DNA of 14,904 bases from the NCBI GenBank assembly GCA_021817355.1, contig JAKAVI010000453.1, positions 1 through 14,904 of the forward strand. The letters run 5' to 3'. The stretch is from Pseudomonadota bacterium (GTDB taxonomy: Bacteria; Pseudomonadota; Alphaproteobacteria; Micropepsales; Micropepsaceae). Shown here in pieces: positions 8,292-14,904 of the stretch. Below the pieces are notes generated by a model that made no database searches, was not told the origin of the DNA, and saw nothing but the letters and a program-made list of their open reading frames with translations. Position 1 is the stretch's first letter. The number at the start of each line of letters is the position of its first letter. A program made the position numbers and the translations under genes.

Positions 8292-8326
8292 GCCGCCATT
8301 GAGGCGGCCTGCGCCAGCAGGCGCAG
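8292..8326. repeat. Two back-to-back perfect hairpins in the mdh-deacetylase gap
   Basis: GCCGCC-ATTGA-GGCGGC (8292-8308) is followed with no gap by CTGCGCC-AGCA-GGCGCAG (8309-8326). Both are perfect short-loop stems. A third perfect stem lies at 8412-8425. They fall downstream of mdh on its transcript. They could be transcription-end or mRNA-stabilising structures, or part of a dispersed repeat family; one window cannot decide. Confidence 0.45.
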
Positions 8327-8467
8327 CCCTCCTTTGCAAGGCCGTGACCCGCTCTCTCGCTGGCGACGGGAAGTCCGGCCAAGGCCGTGCGGCTGCGCCC
8401 GATCCATGCTCCGCCGCTGGCGGCGCCCTTTCTCGGCCAGCTGCCAGGCAATCTGCTGCCGGCAGGT

Positions 8468-9451
8468 TCAGCCGCCGATGAGAGTGCTCACGGCGGCGCT
8501 TTCTTCGCGCAGCTCCTTCTCGGTTTCAGCCAACCGGCTCTTGGAGAACGCGCTCAGTTCGAGCCCCTGTACGATCTGGTAGCGTCCACCGCTCGTGGTG
8601 CAGGGAAAGCCGAATATGATGCCGGGGGCGATGCCGTAGGAGCCGTCGGAGGGAACGCCCATCGAGACCCAGTCGCCGTCCCGGGTTCCGAGCGCCCAGC
8701 TGCGCATGTGGTCGATCGCGGCGGATGCGGCGGAGGCCGCCGAGGATGCTCCGCGCGCTGCGATCACTGCCGCACCACGCTTCTGTACGGTAGGAATGAA
8801 GTCGTTCTCGTACCAGCTGCGCTCGATCAAGCTGAGTGCCGGCTTGCCGGAGGCGGTGGCGTGATGCAGGTCAGGATATTGCGTCGAAGAGTGGTTGCCC
8901 CAGACGATGACCTTCTTGATGTCACTGTTGAGACTCCCGGTCTTGGCAGCCAGCTGGCTGATGGCGCGATTATGATCAAGCCGCAGCATCGCGGTAAAGC
9001 AAGAGGGCGCCAGATCAGGGGCGTTCCGCATCGCAATGAGGGCATTGGTATTGGCGGGATTACCCACCACAAGCACCTTGACGTCGCGCTTGGCATGGGC
9101 GTTCAGGGCTTTGCCCTGGGGCGAAAAGATGGCGCCGTTGGCACTCAAGAGATCCTTGCGTTCCATCCCCGGACCGCGAGGACGGGCCCCGACGAGCAGG
9201 GCATAGCTGACGTCCTTGAAGGCGACATCGGCGCTGTCAGTCGCGACCACACCCTGCAGCAGCGGAAAGGCGCAGTCATTGAGTTCCATGACCACGCCTT
9301 CCAGCGCCTTGAGGGCCGGGGTGATCTCGAGCAGGTGCAGGATTACGGGTTGATCCGGTCCCAGCATGTCGCCTGCGGCAATGCGAAACAACAGGGCATA
9401 GCCAATCTGGCCGGCGGCGCCGGTTACAGCAACGCGGATGGGAGCTTTCAT
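8468..9451 (-). CDS. mdh: Malate dehydrogenase, type 2 (MDH/LDH superfamily)
   Basis: This enzyme oxidises malate to oxaloacetate with a nicotinamide cofactor in the TCA cycle. The 327-residue protein has the Rossmann glycine motif TGAAGQIGY (10-18), an acidic residue after strand 2 (LLEI, E42) favouring NAD, the active-site loop [11 protein letters not shown] (88-98) with substrate arginines R92 and R98, GNPANTN (130-136), RLDHNR (157-162) with D159, and the catalytic histidine in WGNHS (H187). Length and the segment [11 protein letters not shown] place it with the Thermus/Burkholderia-like type rather than the LDH-like type usual in alphaproteobacteria. TCCTCTCT (9456-9463; AGAGAGGA on the sense strand) is a good ribosome site for the ATG at 9449-9451. 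It lies 172 bases after the beta-glucosidase locus. Confidence 0.94.
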   Translation of the reverse strand: MKAPIRVAVTGAAGQIGYALLFRIAAGDMLGPDQPVILHLLEITPALKALEGVVMELNDCAFPLLQGVVATDSADVAFKDVSYALLVGARPRGPGMERKDLLSANGAIFSPQGKALNAHAKRDVKVLVVGNPANTNALIAMRNAPDLAPSCFTAMLRLDHNRAISQLAAKTGSLNSDIKKVIVWGNHSSTQYPDLHHATASGKPALSLIERSWYENDFIPTVQKRGAAVIAARGASSAASAASAAIDHMRSWALGTRDGDWVSMGVPSDGSYGIAPGIIFGFPCTTSGGRYQIVQGLELSAFSKSRLAETEKELREESAAVSTLIGG

Positions 9452-9527
9452 GGAGTCCTCTCTGACAGTGGCCGCAGTGCGGCGGCGAAATACAATGGAA
9501 CCCTCTGATAGTCCGCTGTGGCTCCAG

Positions 9528-9539
9528 AGGCTAGAGCCT
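9528..9539. promoter_or_regulatory. 12-base dyad upstream of mdh, candidate operator
   Basis: AGGCT-AG-AGCCT is a perfect inverted repeat 76 bases upstream of the mdh start codon, inside the 172-base gap. A longer overlapping repeat, GGCTC (9520-9524) with GAGCC (9534-9538), could form a hairpin in RNA instead. I found no clear -35/-10 pair here. Regulatory use is inferred from position only. Confidence 0.25.
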
Positions 9540-9573
9540 TGTGCTGGTCCGCAGGCCGGGCGGGTGGCTGCTT

Positions 9574-9591
9574 GCGCCCCCGGTCGGGCGC
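9574..9591 (-). terminator. Hairpin after the beta-glucosidase locus, possible terminator
   Basis: GCGCCC (9574-9579) and GGGCGC (9586-9591) form a perfect 6-pair stem with a 6-base loop, 32 bases past the glucosidase stop on the minus strand. No U-tract follows. It would separate the glucosidase transcript from mdh if it works. Confidence 0.3.
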
Positions 9592-9623
9592 CTTATGGCA
9601 GCCCCACTCACCTTATGGGCGCG

Positions 9624-10846
9624 TCAGTGCCCCTGCGCCGATTTGGCGATCGCCCCAAGCCAGTAGGCGCTTGGTTTGGGGGTGCGCGCCATTGTGAGGC
9701 GATCGACGGAGACCAGGCCGAAGGTGGGGCGGTAACCCTCAAGCCATTCGAAATTGTCGAGCAGGGACCAGTGGATGTAGCCATCTACCGGCAGTCCGTC
9801 GCGGAGACAGCGTCTTACGGCCTTTAATGCCCGCTCGGTGTAGGCGATGCGCTGATGGTCGTCGGCGCAGCCGATGCCGTTTTCGGTCACGATCAGGCGC
9901 GTGCCGGCGTCGCGAGCAGCTTCCCGCAACGTTGCCTCGAGGGCGTCGGGATAGAATTCATAGCCCATCTGGGTGCGCTCGGCACCGTCTTCAGGAGGCT
10001 GAGGTCCATTCTTGCCGATGCGAACACGCGTATAGGTCTGGACGCCGACGAAGTCATTGCCGCGCGCAGCTTCGAGAAACTGTGTGTTGATCTGGCTTCG
10101 CGCCATCGCACACAGCGCCTCCCCACCAGGCGTAACCTGAAACTCGTTGAGGGACAAGGTCATGCCAACCTTGGCATTGCAGTGCGCCTTGATGAGATCA
10201 TAGCTCATGCGATGGGCGGCAATCAGATGGGGTGTTGCGGCTTGGCCATCGCCGGTCAGAAAAGTCGAAAAGCGTTCAGCGCCAGTTCTTTGTGCTGCCA
10301 GCCGATGGTTGCGCGCGATGGCATCGTTTGGGGTGCTCGCGGCGCGCATCAGCGTCATCATGAGCGGAATGTTGGCTTCATTGATCGTGCAGGCAAAGGG
10401 GATGAGGTCGCCCAGCGCCTTCGCCGCCTGTTCGCAGTAGCGCGCAAACCGGTCAACGCTGCTCGGATTTTCCCAGCCGCCTTCCATGGCAAACCACAAG
10501 GGCCAGTGAAGTGGTGAAACGTCACCATCGGTATGATGGACTGCGCGTGACACTCGGCAATCATGCGCCGGTAATGATCGAGGGTGGCGTGCGAAAATCT
10601 GCCAGCTTCAGGTTCTATCCGCGCCCATTCGATTGAGAAGCGGTAGCAATTAAAGCCAAGCCCTTTGAGCAGCGCGATATCGTACTTGTAGCGGTGATAG
10701 TGGTCGCAGGCATCGGCTGAGGCATCCGCGAACAGTCCTTGCGGAAGATGTTCCATCAGCCAAAGATCACTGCTGCAATTGTTGCCCTCAACCTGGTGGG
10801 CAGCGGTGGCCGTGCCCCAAAGAAAGCCCTGCGGATATTCCGCCAT
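9624..10846 (-). pseudogene. GH1 beta-glucosidase, interrupted by one frameshift
   Basis: Two overlapping minus-strand frames make one glycoside hydrolase family 1 enzyme, which hydrolyses terminal beta-glucosides with retention. The first frame (ATG at 10846, ribosome site GGGGAGGC at 10851-10858) gives the N-terminal FLWGTATAAHQVEG, YRFSIEWARIEPEAG and PMVTFHHFT. After the codons for GP it drifts into nonsense and stops at 10358. The second frame resumes at PLWFAMEGGW near 10500 and runs to 9624. It has the acid/base glutamate in TINEAN (codon 10377-10379; the usual following Pro is Ala), the nucleophile in VTENG (codon 9882-9884), and WSLLDNFEW and RTPKPSAYW near the end. One base is missing in the CCCTTG tract (about 10498-10505); restoring it gives about 407 residues, slightly short for GH1. 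No slippery heptamer for programmed frameshifting is evident. It is either a recent pseudogene or a sequence error; all catalytic parts are otherwise intact. Confidence 0.85.
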
Positions 10847-10863
10847 GATCGCCTCCCCGAACC

Positions 10864-10899
10864 TGCGCGCAGGCTGTCATGGCTTCAGCCCTGCGCGCA
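10864..10899 (-). repeat. Strong hairpin between the porin and beta-glucosidase genes
   Basis: TGCGCGCAGGCTG (10864-10876) pairs with CAGCCCTGCGCGCA (10886-10899): 13 base pairs with a single bulged C and a 9-base loop. It lies between the porin stop (10934) and the glucosidase ribosome site (10851-10858) on the same strand. No U-tract follows. It could be a terminator, a partial attenuator, or an RNA stop that stabilises porin mRNA and lowers glucosidase expression. Confidence 0.55.
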
Positions 10900-10933
10900 A
10901 GCCCGACGCTGAAGAGGTGCAGCTACCACCGGG

Positions 10934-11992
10934 CTAAAAGTCGATGCCGGTTTCGAACAGGGCCCGCACCTGGCTTGCCTGCGTGAAGGCAGGTCCAAAG
11001 CCCAAGCTTTGCTGCCCAAGACCGACATAGGAGACTTCGGCGCGGGCGAAAAAGATGCCCTGCTGCCAGGTGGGGGTGAAGGTGAGCGACCAGGCCTTGC
11101 TGTTTGGACCGTAACTGAGTGCCATGCCTTTTCCGGAGGTTTCATACTCTGCGCGCCCGTTCAGGCTCCACTGCGATGTCAGCTGATAGCTGGCAAGGAG
11201 CCCAAGACCGAAGTCAGAACCCGAACTGTGGGCGTAGCGTTCGAATTGCAGATAAGGACCAATGTTCCACTTGCCGTGATTGTAGGTGTACATGACATTG
11301 TAGATCTGATGGCCGAGGCTGGCCCGCGTGTCCGGGGTGATCGACGCGTCCACCGCAAGACTGTTGGAGGCGTCGATGGCGTAGGACAGAAGTCCCGAAA
11401 AACTATTGAGAACGTTGCTGTAGTAGCCATCATTCCACGACACTGAGAGTGAAACGGGGCCACTGGCATAATTAAGCTGCAGGCCACGGCTTGAGATAGG
11501 TTCCTGCCACCACAGCAGGCCCCGCTCGATATTTATATTCTGGGGCGTAAAGCCAAGCTCGGCGCCGATGAGGGTCGGAAGCTTGCCCGCTTCCAGTGAC
11601 AGCGCGTCGGTGAATTGCAACTTGGCATAGGCGACCGGGACCGGTCCGAACAGGCTGTTCTGGCTACTGGCCTTTTCATAAGGCTGTCCCACGGTCGGAA
11701 AGGAATAAAGACCCGCCTGGACGTAGAACTGGAGAAAGCCCGAGCTCTTTTGTACCGTGATGAGGGCGTTGCTGAGGTCGAGATTGGCGGTCGCATCGCC
11801 TGGCAGCGCGTGGCTGGCATTGCTTTGGGCATAGGCCAGGCCAGAAATCTGTCCGCTCACCAAGATGTCGCCAAAACCTGAAGCCAAGGTGATGGGCTTG
11901 GGGTTGGCGGAGATCGCGCCGGCGCTGGCGGCCGACATCGACGCCAGAAGCCAGACCCCTCCCATGAGCAGCGCCTTCAATTTGTTGGCCAT
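10934..11992 (-). CDS. Outer membrane beta-barrel porin, porin-2 (OmpL-like) type
   Basis: This is a probable outer-membrane channel. The 352-residue precursor begins with a basic start and hydrophobic core (residues 1-19), then an ASA cleavage site at about 22-24, so it is exported by Sec. The mature part alternates polar and aromatic or hydrophobic residues as in a beta barrel, with many Gly, Ser and Tyr, and ends in Phe, the usual outer-membrane insertion signal. FYVQAGLYSFPTVGQPY (89-105), LEAGKLPTLIGAELGFTP (133-150) and SSRGLQLNY (167-175) resemble the putative beta-barrel porin-2 family. AAAGGAGC (11999-12006 on the + strand as GCTCCTTT) precedes the ATG. The beta-glucosidase locus follows 87 bases downstream, suggesting oligosaccharide uptake, but the substrate is unproven. 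Confidence 0.8.
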   Translation of the reverse strand: MANKLKALLMGGVWLLASMSAASAGAISANPKPITLASGFGDILVSGQISGLAYAQSNASHALPGDATANLDLSNALITVQKSSGFLQFYVQAGLYSFPTVGQPYEKASSQNSLFGPVPVAYAKLQFTDALSLEAGKLPTLIGAELGFTPQNINIERGLLWWQEPISSRGLQLNYASGPVSLSVSWNDGYYSNVLNSFSGLLSYAIDASNSLAVDASITPDTRASLGHQIYNVMYTYNHGKWNIGPYLQFERYAHSSGSDFGLGLLASYQLTSQWSLNGRAEYETSGKGMALSYGPNSKAWSLTFTPTWQQGIFFARAEVSYVGLGQQSLGFGPAFTQASQVRALFETGIDF

Positions 11993-12053
11993 GGCAGAGC
12001 TCCTTTAGCCTGATCTTGGTCATAACTGCACCGCGCATGTTTGCGCTGCAGCA

Positions 12054-12068
12054 TGACAATCGTTTCCA
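12054..12068 (-). promoter_or_regulatory. LacI-family-like operator candidate upstream of the porin
   Basis: On the minus strand the site reads TGGAAACGATTGTCA. It matches the CG-centred core AAnCGnTT common to many LacI-family operators, but the outer arms are imperfect. It lies 62-76 bases upstream of the porin ATG. A second dyad AGCAT-CGGG-ATGCT abuts it (12069-12082). LacI-family control of sugar porin and glycosidase genes is common, but no regulator gene is in the window. Confidence 0.3.
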
Positions 12069-12188
12069 AGCATCGGGATGCTGGCAATATGTCTGTCGCC
12101 AAAGACTGCCTGGTGTCGGCCCGGATCTTTCGCTTTAGCTGCAGCGTGGCATTAATGGTGCGATGTTGATGGCCAGCACTTGAGCAAT

Positions 12189-12205
12189 TGCCTGTGCAAC
12201 AGGCA
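12189..12205 (-). terminator. Perfect short hairpin right after the dehydrogenase stop
   Basis: TGCCTG-TGCAA-CAGGCA is a perfect 6-pair stem with a 5-base loop, directly adjacent to the stop codon at 12206-12208. No U-tract follows on the minus strand. It may be a weak terminator between the dehydrogenase and the porin, or a dyad operator for the porin promoter region. Confidence 0.3.
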
Positions 12206-12994
12206 TCAGGATCGTCCGCCGGCCAGGGTGAGATGAACACCAGAATCGTTGATCAGGCATTCCCCGGTGATGTTCGCGGAGTCCGGGCTGGCGAGAAAGA
12301 CCACGGTATCGGCGATATCCTCCGGCCGGGCCGCACGCTTCAAGGGGCTTGATTCGGCCTGGCGCCGAACGAGTTCCTGGTACTGCTCGCTGCTGAAGCG
12401 CTTTTCGAACCAGGCTGTGGCGACGAAGCCGGGGCACACGGCATTGACGCGGATGGCAGGCGCCAAGGCCCGCGCCAGCGACAGGGTCATGGTATTGAGG
12501 GCGCCCTTGGAGGCGGCATAGGCGATCGAAGAGCCGATGCCCAGTACCCCGGCAATAGAAGAGATGTTGACAACCGCTCCGCTGCCGTGGGCTGCAAGGG
12601 CGCTGCGTGCGGCACGTACCATCTGAAATGGGCCGATCGTGTTGACCGCATAGATTTGGGCGAAGTCTTCGGCAGAGAGGGCGTCAAGGTCGTGATGGGC
12701 GGCAAATTTGGTGGTTCCGGCGTTGTTGACGAGGATATCGACGCCGCCCCAGCGTGTGACCGCGGTTTCAACGAGCTTGCGGCAGTCAGCGTCCAGGGCG
12801 ACACTGGCCTGTATGGCCTCGGCGGTGCCGCCCGCGGCGCGGATCGTGGCCACCACCTCTTCGGCCTCCGAGGCGCTTTTGGAATAGTTGACGACCACCC
12901 GGGCGCCGCGGGCGGCCAGGCGAATGGCCGTGGCAGCGCCAATCCCGCTGGCCGAGCCGGTAACTATAGCGATCTTGCCGTCGAGGCTATGCAT
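12206..12994 (-). CDS. Short-chain dehydrogenase/reductase (classical SDR)
   Basis: This is an NAD(P)-dependent oxidoreductase of the classical SDR family. The 262-residue protein has the cofactor motif TGSASGIG (12-19), NNAG (90-93), N118, the catalytic S146, Y159 and K163 (YAASK), and the PGFVATAW stretch (188-195). NYSKSASEA (36-44) after strand 2, without an acidic residue at the usual NAD position, leans towards NADP. The substrate cannot be read from sequence; FabG-like ketoreductases and sugar dehydrogenases look alike. The ATG at 12992-12994 is preceded by AGGAGA (13001-13006) with good spacing. An upstream start at 13147 would add 51 residues of no family character. It is divergent from the phosphatase gene, with 97 bases between the starts. 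Confidence 0.9.
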   Translation of the reverse strand: MHSLDGKIAIVTGSASGIGAATAIRLAARGARVVVNYSKSASEAEEVVATIRAAGGTAEAIQASVALDADCRKLVETAVTRWGGVDILVNNAGTTKFAAHHDLDALSAEDFAQIYAVNTIGPFQMVRAARSALAAHGSGAVVNISSIAGVLGIGSSIAYAASKGALNTMTLSLARALAPAIRVNAVCPGFVATAWFEKRFSSEQYQELVRRQAESSPLKRAARPEDIADTVVFLASPDSANITGECLINDSGVHLTLAGGRS

Positions 12995-13091
12995 GCTCAC
13001 TCTCCTGTCTTGGTTTTCCCGCCGTGCTAGAAGAGGCGAGAACAGCGTTGATTCATTCAGTGCATATGGGCCGATCGGCTGCAACGAGGAT

Positions 13092-13805
13092 ATGACACGC
13101 AATTTGCCACCAAAGTTTGCGCCCGGCGCAGAGGCGCAGCAGGACACATGGGACGTCGAAGCCTCGGTGGGCTTATCCGGGCTGCCGGTTCATGACTTCC
13201 TACCCCATCCGCGCGCCAGGGCCAGTCCAGTCATTCAACGGCGCATTGTGCTCATCCGCCATGGCGAGCCGCATATTGACCTGTACCGACGCACCGGTCA
13301 TCGCGATTTTCGTGCCTATATCGACGCCTATGATCAGGCGCATCTCAATCCGCAGAGCGCACCACCACCGGAACTCTGCGCGCTGCTGTCCCGTCTGGAG
13401 GGCCTTGATCGGGTGTTCACGTCGGACCGCCCACGGGCGCGCGAAAGTGGCGCGCGCCTGCTACCGCAGGCGCACTTGTGCGAAGAGGCACTGTTTTGCG
13501 AAGCGCCGCTAGGCGCACCACCGGTTCCGTTCCTGCGAATGCGCGTACCCAAATGGGCGATATTGTCGCGCGGACTCTGGTATGCCGGCTTCCATCCAGG
13601 AATTGAGGGGCCGGCGGCGGCCCGCAGCCGCGCCAAGCGCGCTGCCGCCCGTCTTGTGGCCCACGCCGATGTCCGCGGTGCCGCCGTTCTCGTGGGCCAT
13701 GGCTACTTCAATTTTATGATCGGGCGCGTGCTCGCGGCTGCCGGTTATCAACGCAGCGGCAGTCATCGCGCACGTTTCTGGAACGTGGTGATTTATGACG
13801 CTTGA
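13092..13805 (+). CDS. Histidine phosphatase family protein
   Basis: This is a branch-2H phosphatase/phosphoglycerate-mutase-like protein acting through a phosphohistidine. From the ATG at 13092 it has 237 residues. The catalytic motif LIRHGEP (54-60) holds R56, H57 and G58. FTSDRPRARES (109-119) holds the second arginine region, and LVGHGYFN (200-207) carries the second histidine, H203. The start is uncertain: GAGGA ends only one base before this ATG, too close for good use. The first 50 residues are Pro/Ala-rich and absent from typical members; a GTG at 13248 would begin at VLIRHGEP. The substrate is unknown. It is divergent from the SDR gene and convergent with the hydroxyacid dehydrogenase gene. 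Confidence 0.78.
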   Translation: MTRNLPPKFAPGAEAQQDTWDVEASVGLSGLPVHDFLPHPRARASPVIQRRIVLIRHGEPHIDLYRRTGHRDFRAYIDAYDQAHLNPQSAPPPELCALLSRLEGLDRVFTSDRPRARESGARLLPQAHLCEEALFCEAPLGAPPVPFLRMRVPKWAILSRGLWYAGFHPGIEGPAAARSRAKRAAARLVAHADVRGAAVLVGHGYFNFMIGRVLAAAGYQRSGSHRARFWNVVIYDA

Positions 13806-13929
13806 GCCACAAGCCCGACCGGCTCTTCCTGGCGCGGATGACAGCGTGTCTTGATCGACCTCACCAGAGCTCTGCCAGGGCAGGGCGCAACTTGCACCAC
13901 GCCAGAGCTCCGCGCTTTGTCATTCTCCA

Positions 13930-14904
13930 CTACAGCATTGCCGGAATGACCCGATCCGGCGGCTTGTGCCCATCGACGAAGGTTTTGATGTTGATGATCA
14001 CCTTCTCACCCATGTCAATGCGCCCTTCCAGCGTCGCTGATCCCATATGGGGCAGGAGCACGACGTTTTTCAGTCTGAGCAGGCGCGGATTGACGGCTGG
14101 TTCATGTTCGAACACGTCAAGTCCAGCTCCAGCCAGCTGGCCGGCTTCGATCTGGCGGGCCAGCGCATTTTCGTCGATCACCTCGCCACGAGCGGTGTTA
14201 ACGATATAGGCGCTCGGTTTCATCAGCTTCAGCCGGCGGGCTGAGAGCAGATGATAGGTGGCCGGCGTATGGGGACAGTTGATGCTGACGATATCCATGC
14301 GGGTCAGCATCTGATCAAGACTGTCCCAATAGGTTGCTTCGAGTTCGTGTTCGATATCGGGGTGGACGGGTTTGCGATTGTGGTAATGGATCTGCAGGCC
14401 AAAGGCTTTGGCGCGGCGCGCAACCGCTTGGCCAATACGCCCCATGCCCAGAATGCCCAGGCGCCTGCCCCAGATACGATGGCCCAGCATCCAGTTGGGC
14501 GACCAGCCATGAAACTCATCGGCCTCCAGACATTTGACGCCTTCGACCAGTCGGCGCGGCACTGCCAGCATGAGTGCCATGGTCATGTCGGCGGTGTCCT
14601 CGGTCAGGACGCCTGGCGTATTGGTCACGGTGATGCCCCGCTCGAGCGCCGTCTTAACATCGATATTGTCGACGCCGGTGCCAAAATTGGCGATCAGTTT
14701 CAGGCGCGGGGCGGCGCGTACCAGGACTTTGGCATCAATGCGATCGGTAACTGTCGGCACCAGCACATCGGCTCTCTGGAGCGCGTCAATCAGCGCGGCC
14801 TGGTCCATCGGCCGGTCTTCAAGATTAAGCTGTGTATCGAACAGTTCGCGCATGCGTGTTTCGATCGCATCCGGCAGCTTGCGGGTCACGATCACGAGCG
14901 GCTT
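13930..14904 (-). CDS. D-2-hydroxyacid dehydrogenase (glyoxylate/hydroxypyruvate reductase type), 5' end cut
   Basis: This NAD(P)H-dependent enzyme of the D-isomer 2-hydroxyacid dehydrogenase family probably reduces glyoxylate or hydroxypyruvate. The frame stays open through the right edge (residues KPLVIVTRKLPD), so the true start lies beyond 14904 and the GTG at 14895 is internal. Counting from that GTG: FGTGVDNID (71-79), the Rossmann motif GMGRIG (150-155), NTARGEVID (233-241) with catalytic R236, LDVFEHEP (259-266) with E265, and LLPHMGSAT (280-288) with the catalytic H283. All three catalytic residues are present. The protein is otherwise full length. It is convergent with the phosphatase gene; the 124-base gap has only weak hairpins and a 9-base direct repeat, CCAGAGCTC (13864 and 13902). 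Confidence 0.92.
   Translation of the reverse strand, partial: KPLVIVTRKLPDAIETRMRELFDTQLNLEDRPMDQAALIDALQRADVLVPTVTDRIDAKVLVRAAPRLKLIANFGTGVDNIDVKTALERGITVTNTPGVLTEDTADMTMALMLAVPRRLVEGVKCLEADEFHGWSPNWMLGHRIWGRRLGILGMGRIGQAVARRAKAFGLQIHYHNRKPVHPDIEHELEATYWDSLDQMLTRMDIVSINCPHTPATYHLLSARRLKLMKPSAYIVNTARGEVIDENALARQIEAGQLAGAGLDVFEHEPAVNPRLLRLKNVVLLPHMGSATLEGRIDMGEKVIINIKTFVDGHKPPDRVIPAML

Larger units (their letters stand above)
8017..8467. other. Intergenic region, mdh to deacetylase gene, with hairpins
   Basis: These 451 bases contain no gene I can firmly support. One 63-codon + strand frame at 8072-8263 has a strong ribosome site and is listed separately. The part next to mdh is dense in perfect inverted repeats: GCCGCC/GGCGGC (8292-8308), CTGCGCC/GGCGCAG (8309-8326), CGCCGC/GCGGCG (8412-8425) and the palindrome CTGCCGGCAG (8456-8465) two bases past the mdh stop. 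I recognise no promoter for the deacetylase gene here, although one is expected. Confidence 0.55.

Noticed and set aside
8292..8326. CRISPR or tRNA interpretation of the hairpin cluster
   Set aside because: The stems differ from each other, there are no regular spacers, and no cloverleaf or TPsiC-loop sequence is present.
8387..9508. 373-codon + strand frame over mdh
   Set aside because: It is antisense to a complete mdh with all catalytic residues; the predicted protein is repetitive Gly/Arg/Ala without domains.
10498..10505. Programmed -1 frameshifting in the GH1 gene
   Set aside because: There is no X XXY YYZ slippery heptamer in the right frame, and programmed frameshifting is not known for GH1 enzymes; mutation or sequence error is simpler.
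9855..10517. 220-codon + strand frame over the GH1 locus
   Set aside because: It is antisense to GH1 sequence whose catalytic motifs are unmistakable on the minus strand.

Overview
The window is GC-rich chromosomal DNA and looks alphaproteobacterial. It holds 14 protein-coding loci: 12 apparently intact, one broken by a frameshift, and one running off the right edge. I see no rRNA, tRNA, insertion sequence, transposase or CRISPR array. The alphaproteobacterial reading rests on the gene order ihfB-lapA-pyrF followed by trpF-trpB-trpA-accD-folC, which is familiar in that class, on the abundant GC-rich codons, and on the porin type. I cannot name a genus.

Left part (1-6841, all + strand): two housekeeping runs. 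First come ihfB (DNA-bending IHF beta), a LapA-domain membrane protein and pyrF (UMP synthesis), joined by 4-base start/stop overlaps. A 490-base non-coding stretch follows, whose second half (about 1531-1740) is strikingly AT-rich (36% G+C by hand count) and ends in a perfect 14-base dyad. A good sigma-70-like promoter then starts trpF-trpB-trpA-accD-folC. These encode the last steps of tryptophan synthesis, the beta subunit of acetyl-CoA carboxyltransferase (first step of fatty acid synthesis) and folylpolyglutamate synthase. A strong GC-rich hairpin follows folC.

Middle part (7171-12994, all - strand, convergent with folC): read in the direction of transcription, this is a short-chain dehydrogenase/reductase, an outer-membrane porin of the beta-barrel porin-2 type, a GH1 beta-glucosidase, a type-2 malate dehydrogenase and a YdjC/ChbG-like deacetylase. 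Porin plus beta-glucosidase plus deacetylase suggests, by inference, uptake and processing of beta-linked or amino sugars. The beta-glucosidase is interrupted by a single-base frameshift near 10498-10505, so it is either a recent pseudogene or a sequence error. The gaps here hold several strong hairpins and possible operator dyads.

Right part (13092-14904): a histidine-phosphatase-family protein on the + strand, divergent from the dehydrogenase, and a D-2-hydroxyacid dehydrogenase (glyoxylate/hydroxypyruvate reductase type) on the - strand whose first codons lie beyond the right edge.

I did not find a convincing new biological system. The items most worth a second look are the AT-rich island with its dyad between pyrF and trpF, the frameshifted beta-glucosidase, and the cluster of hairpins between mdh and the deacetylase gene.
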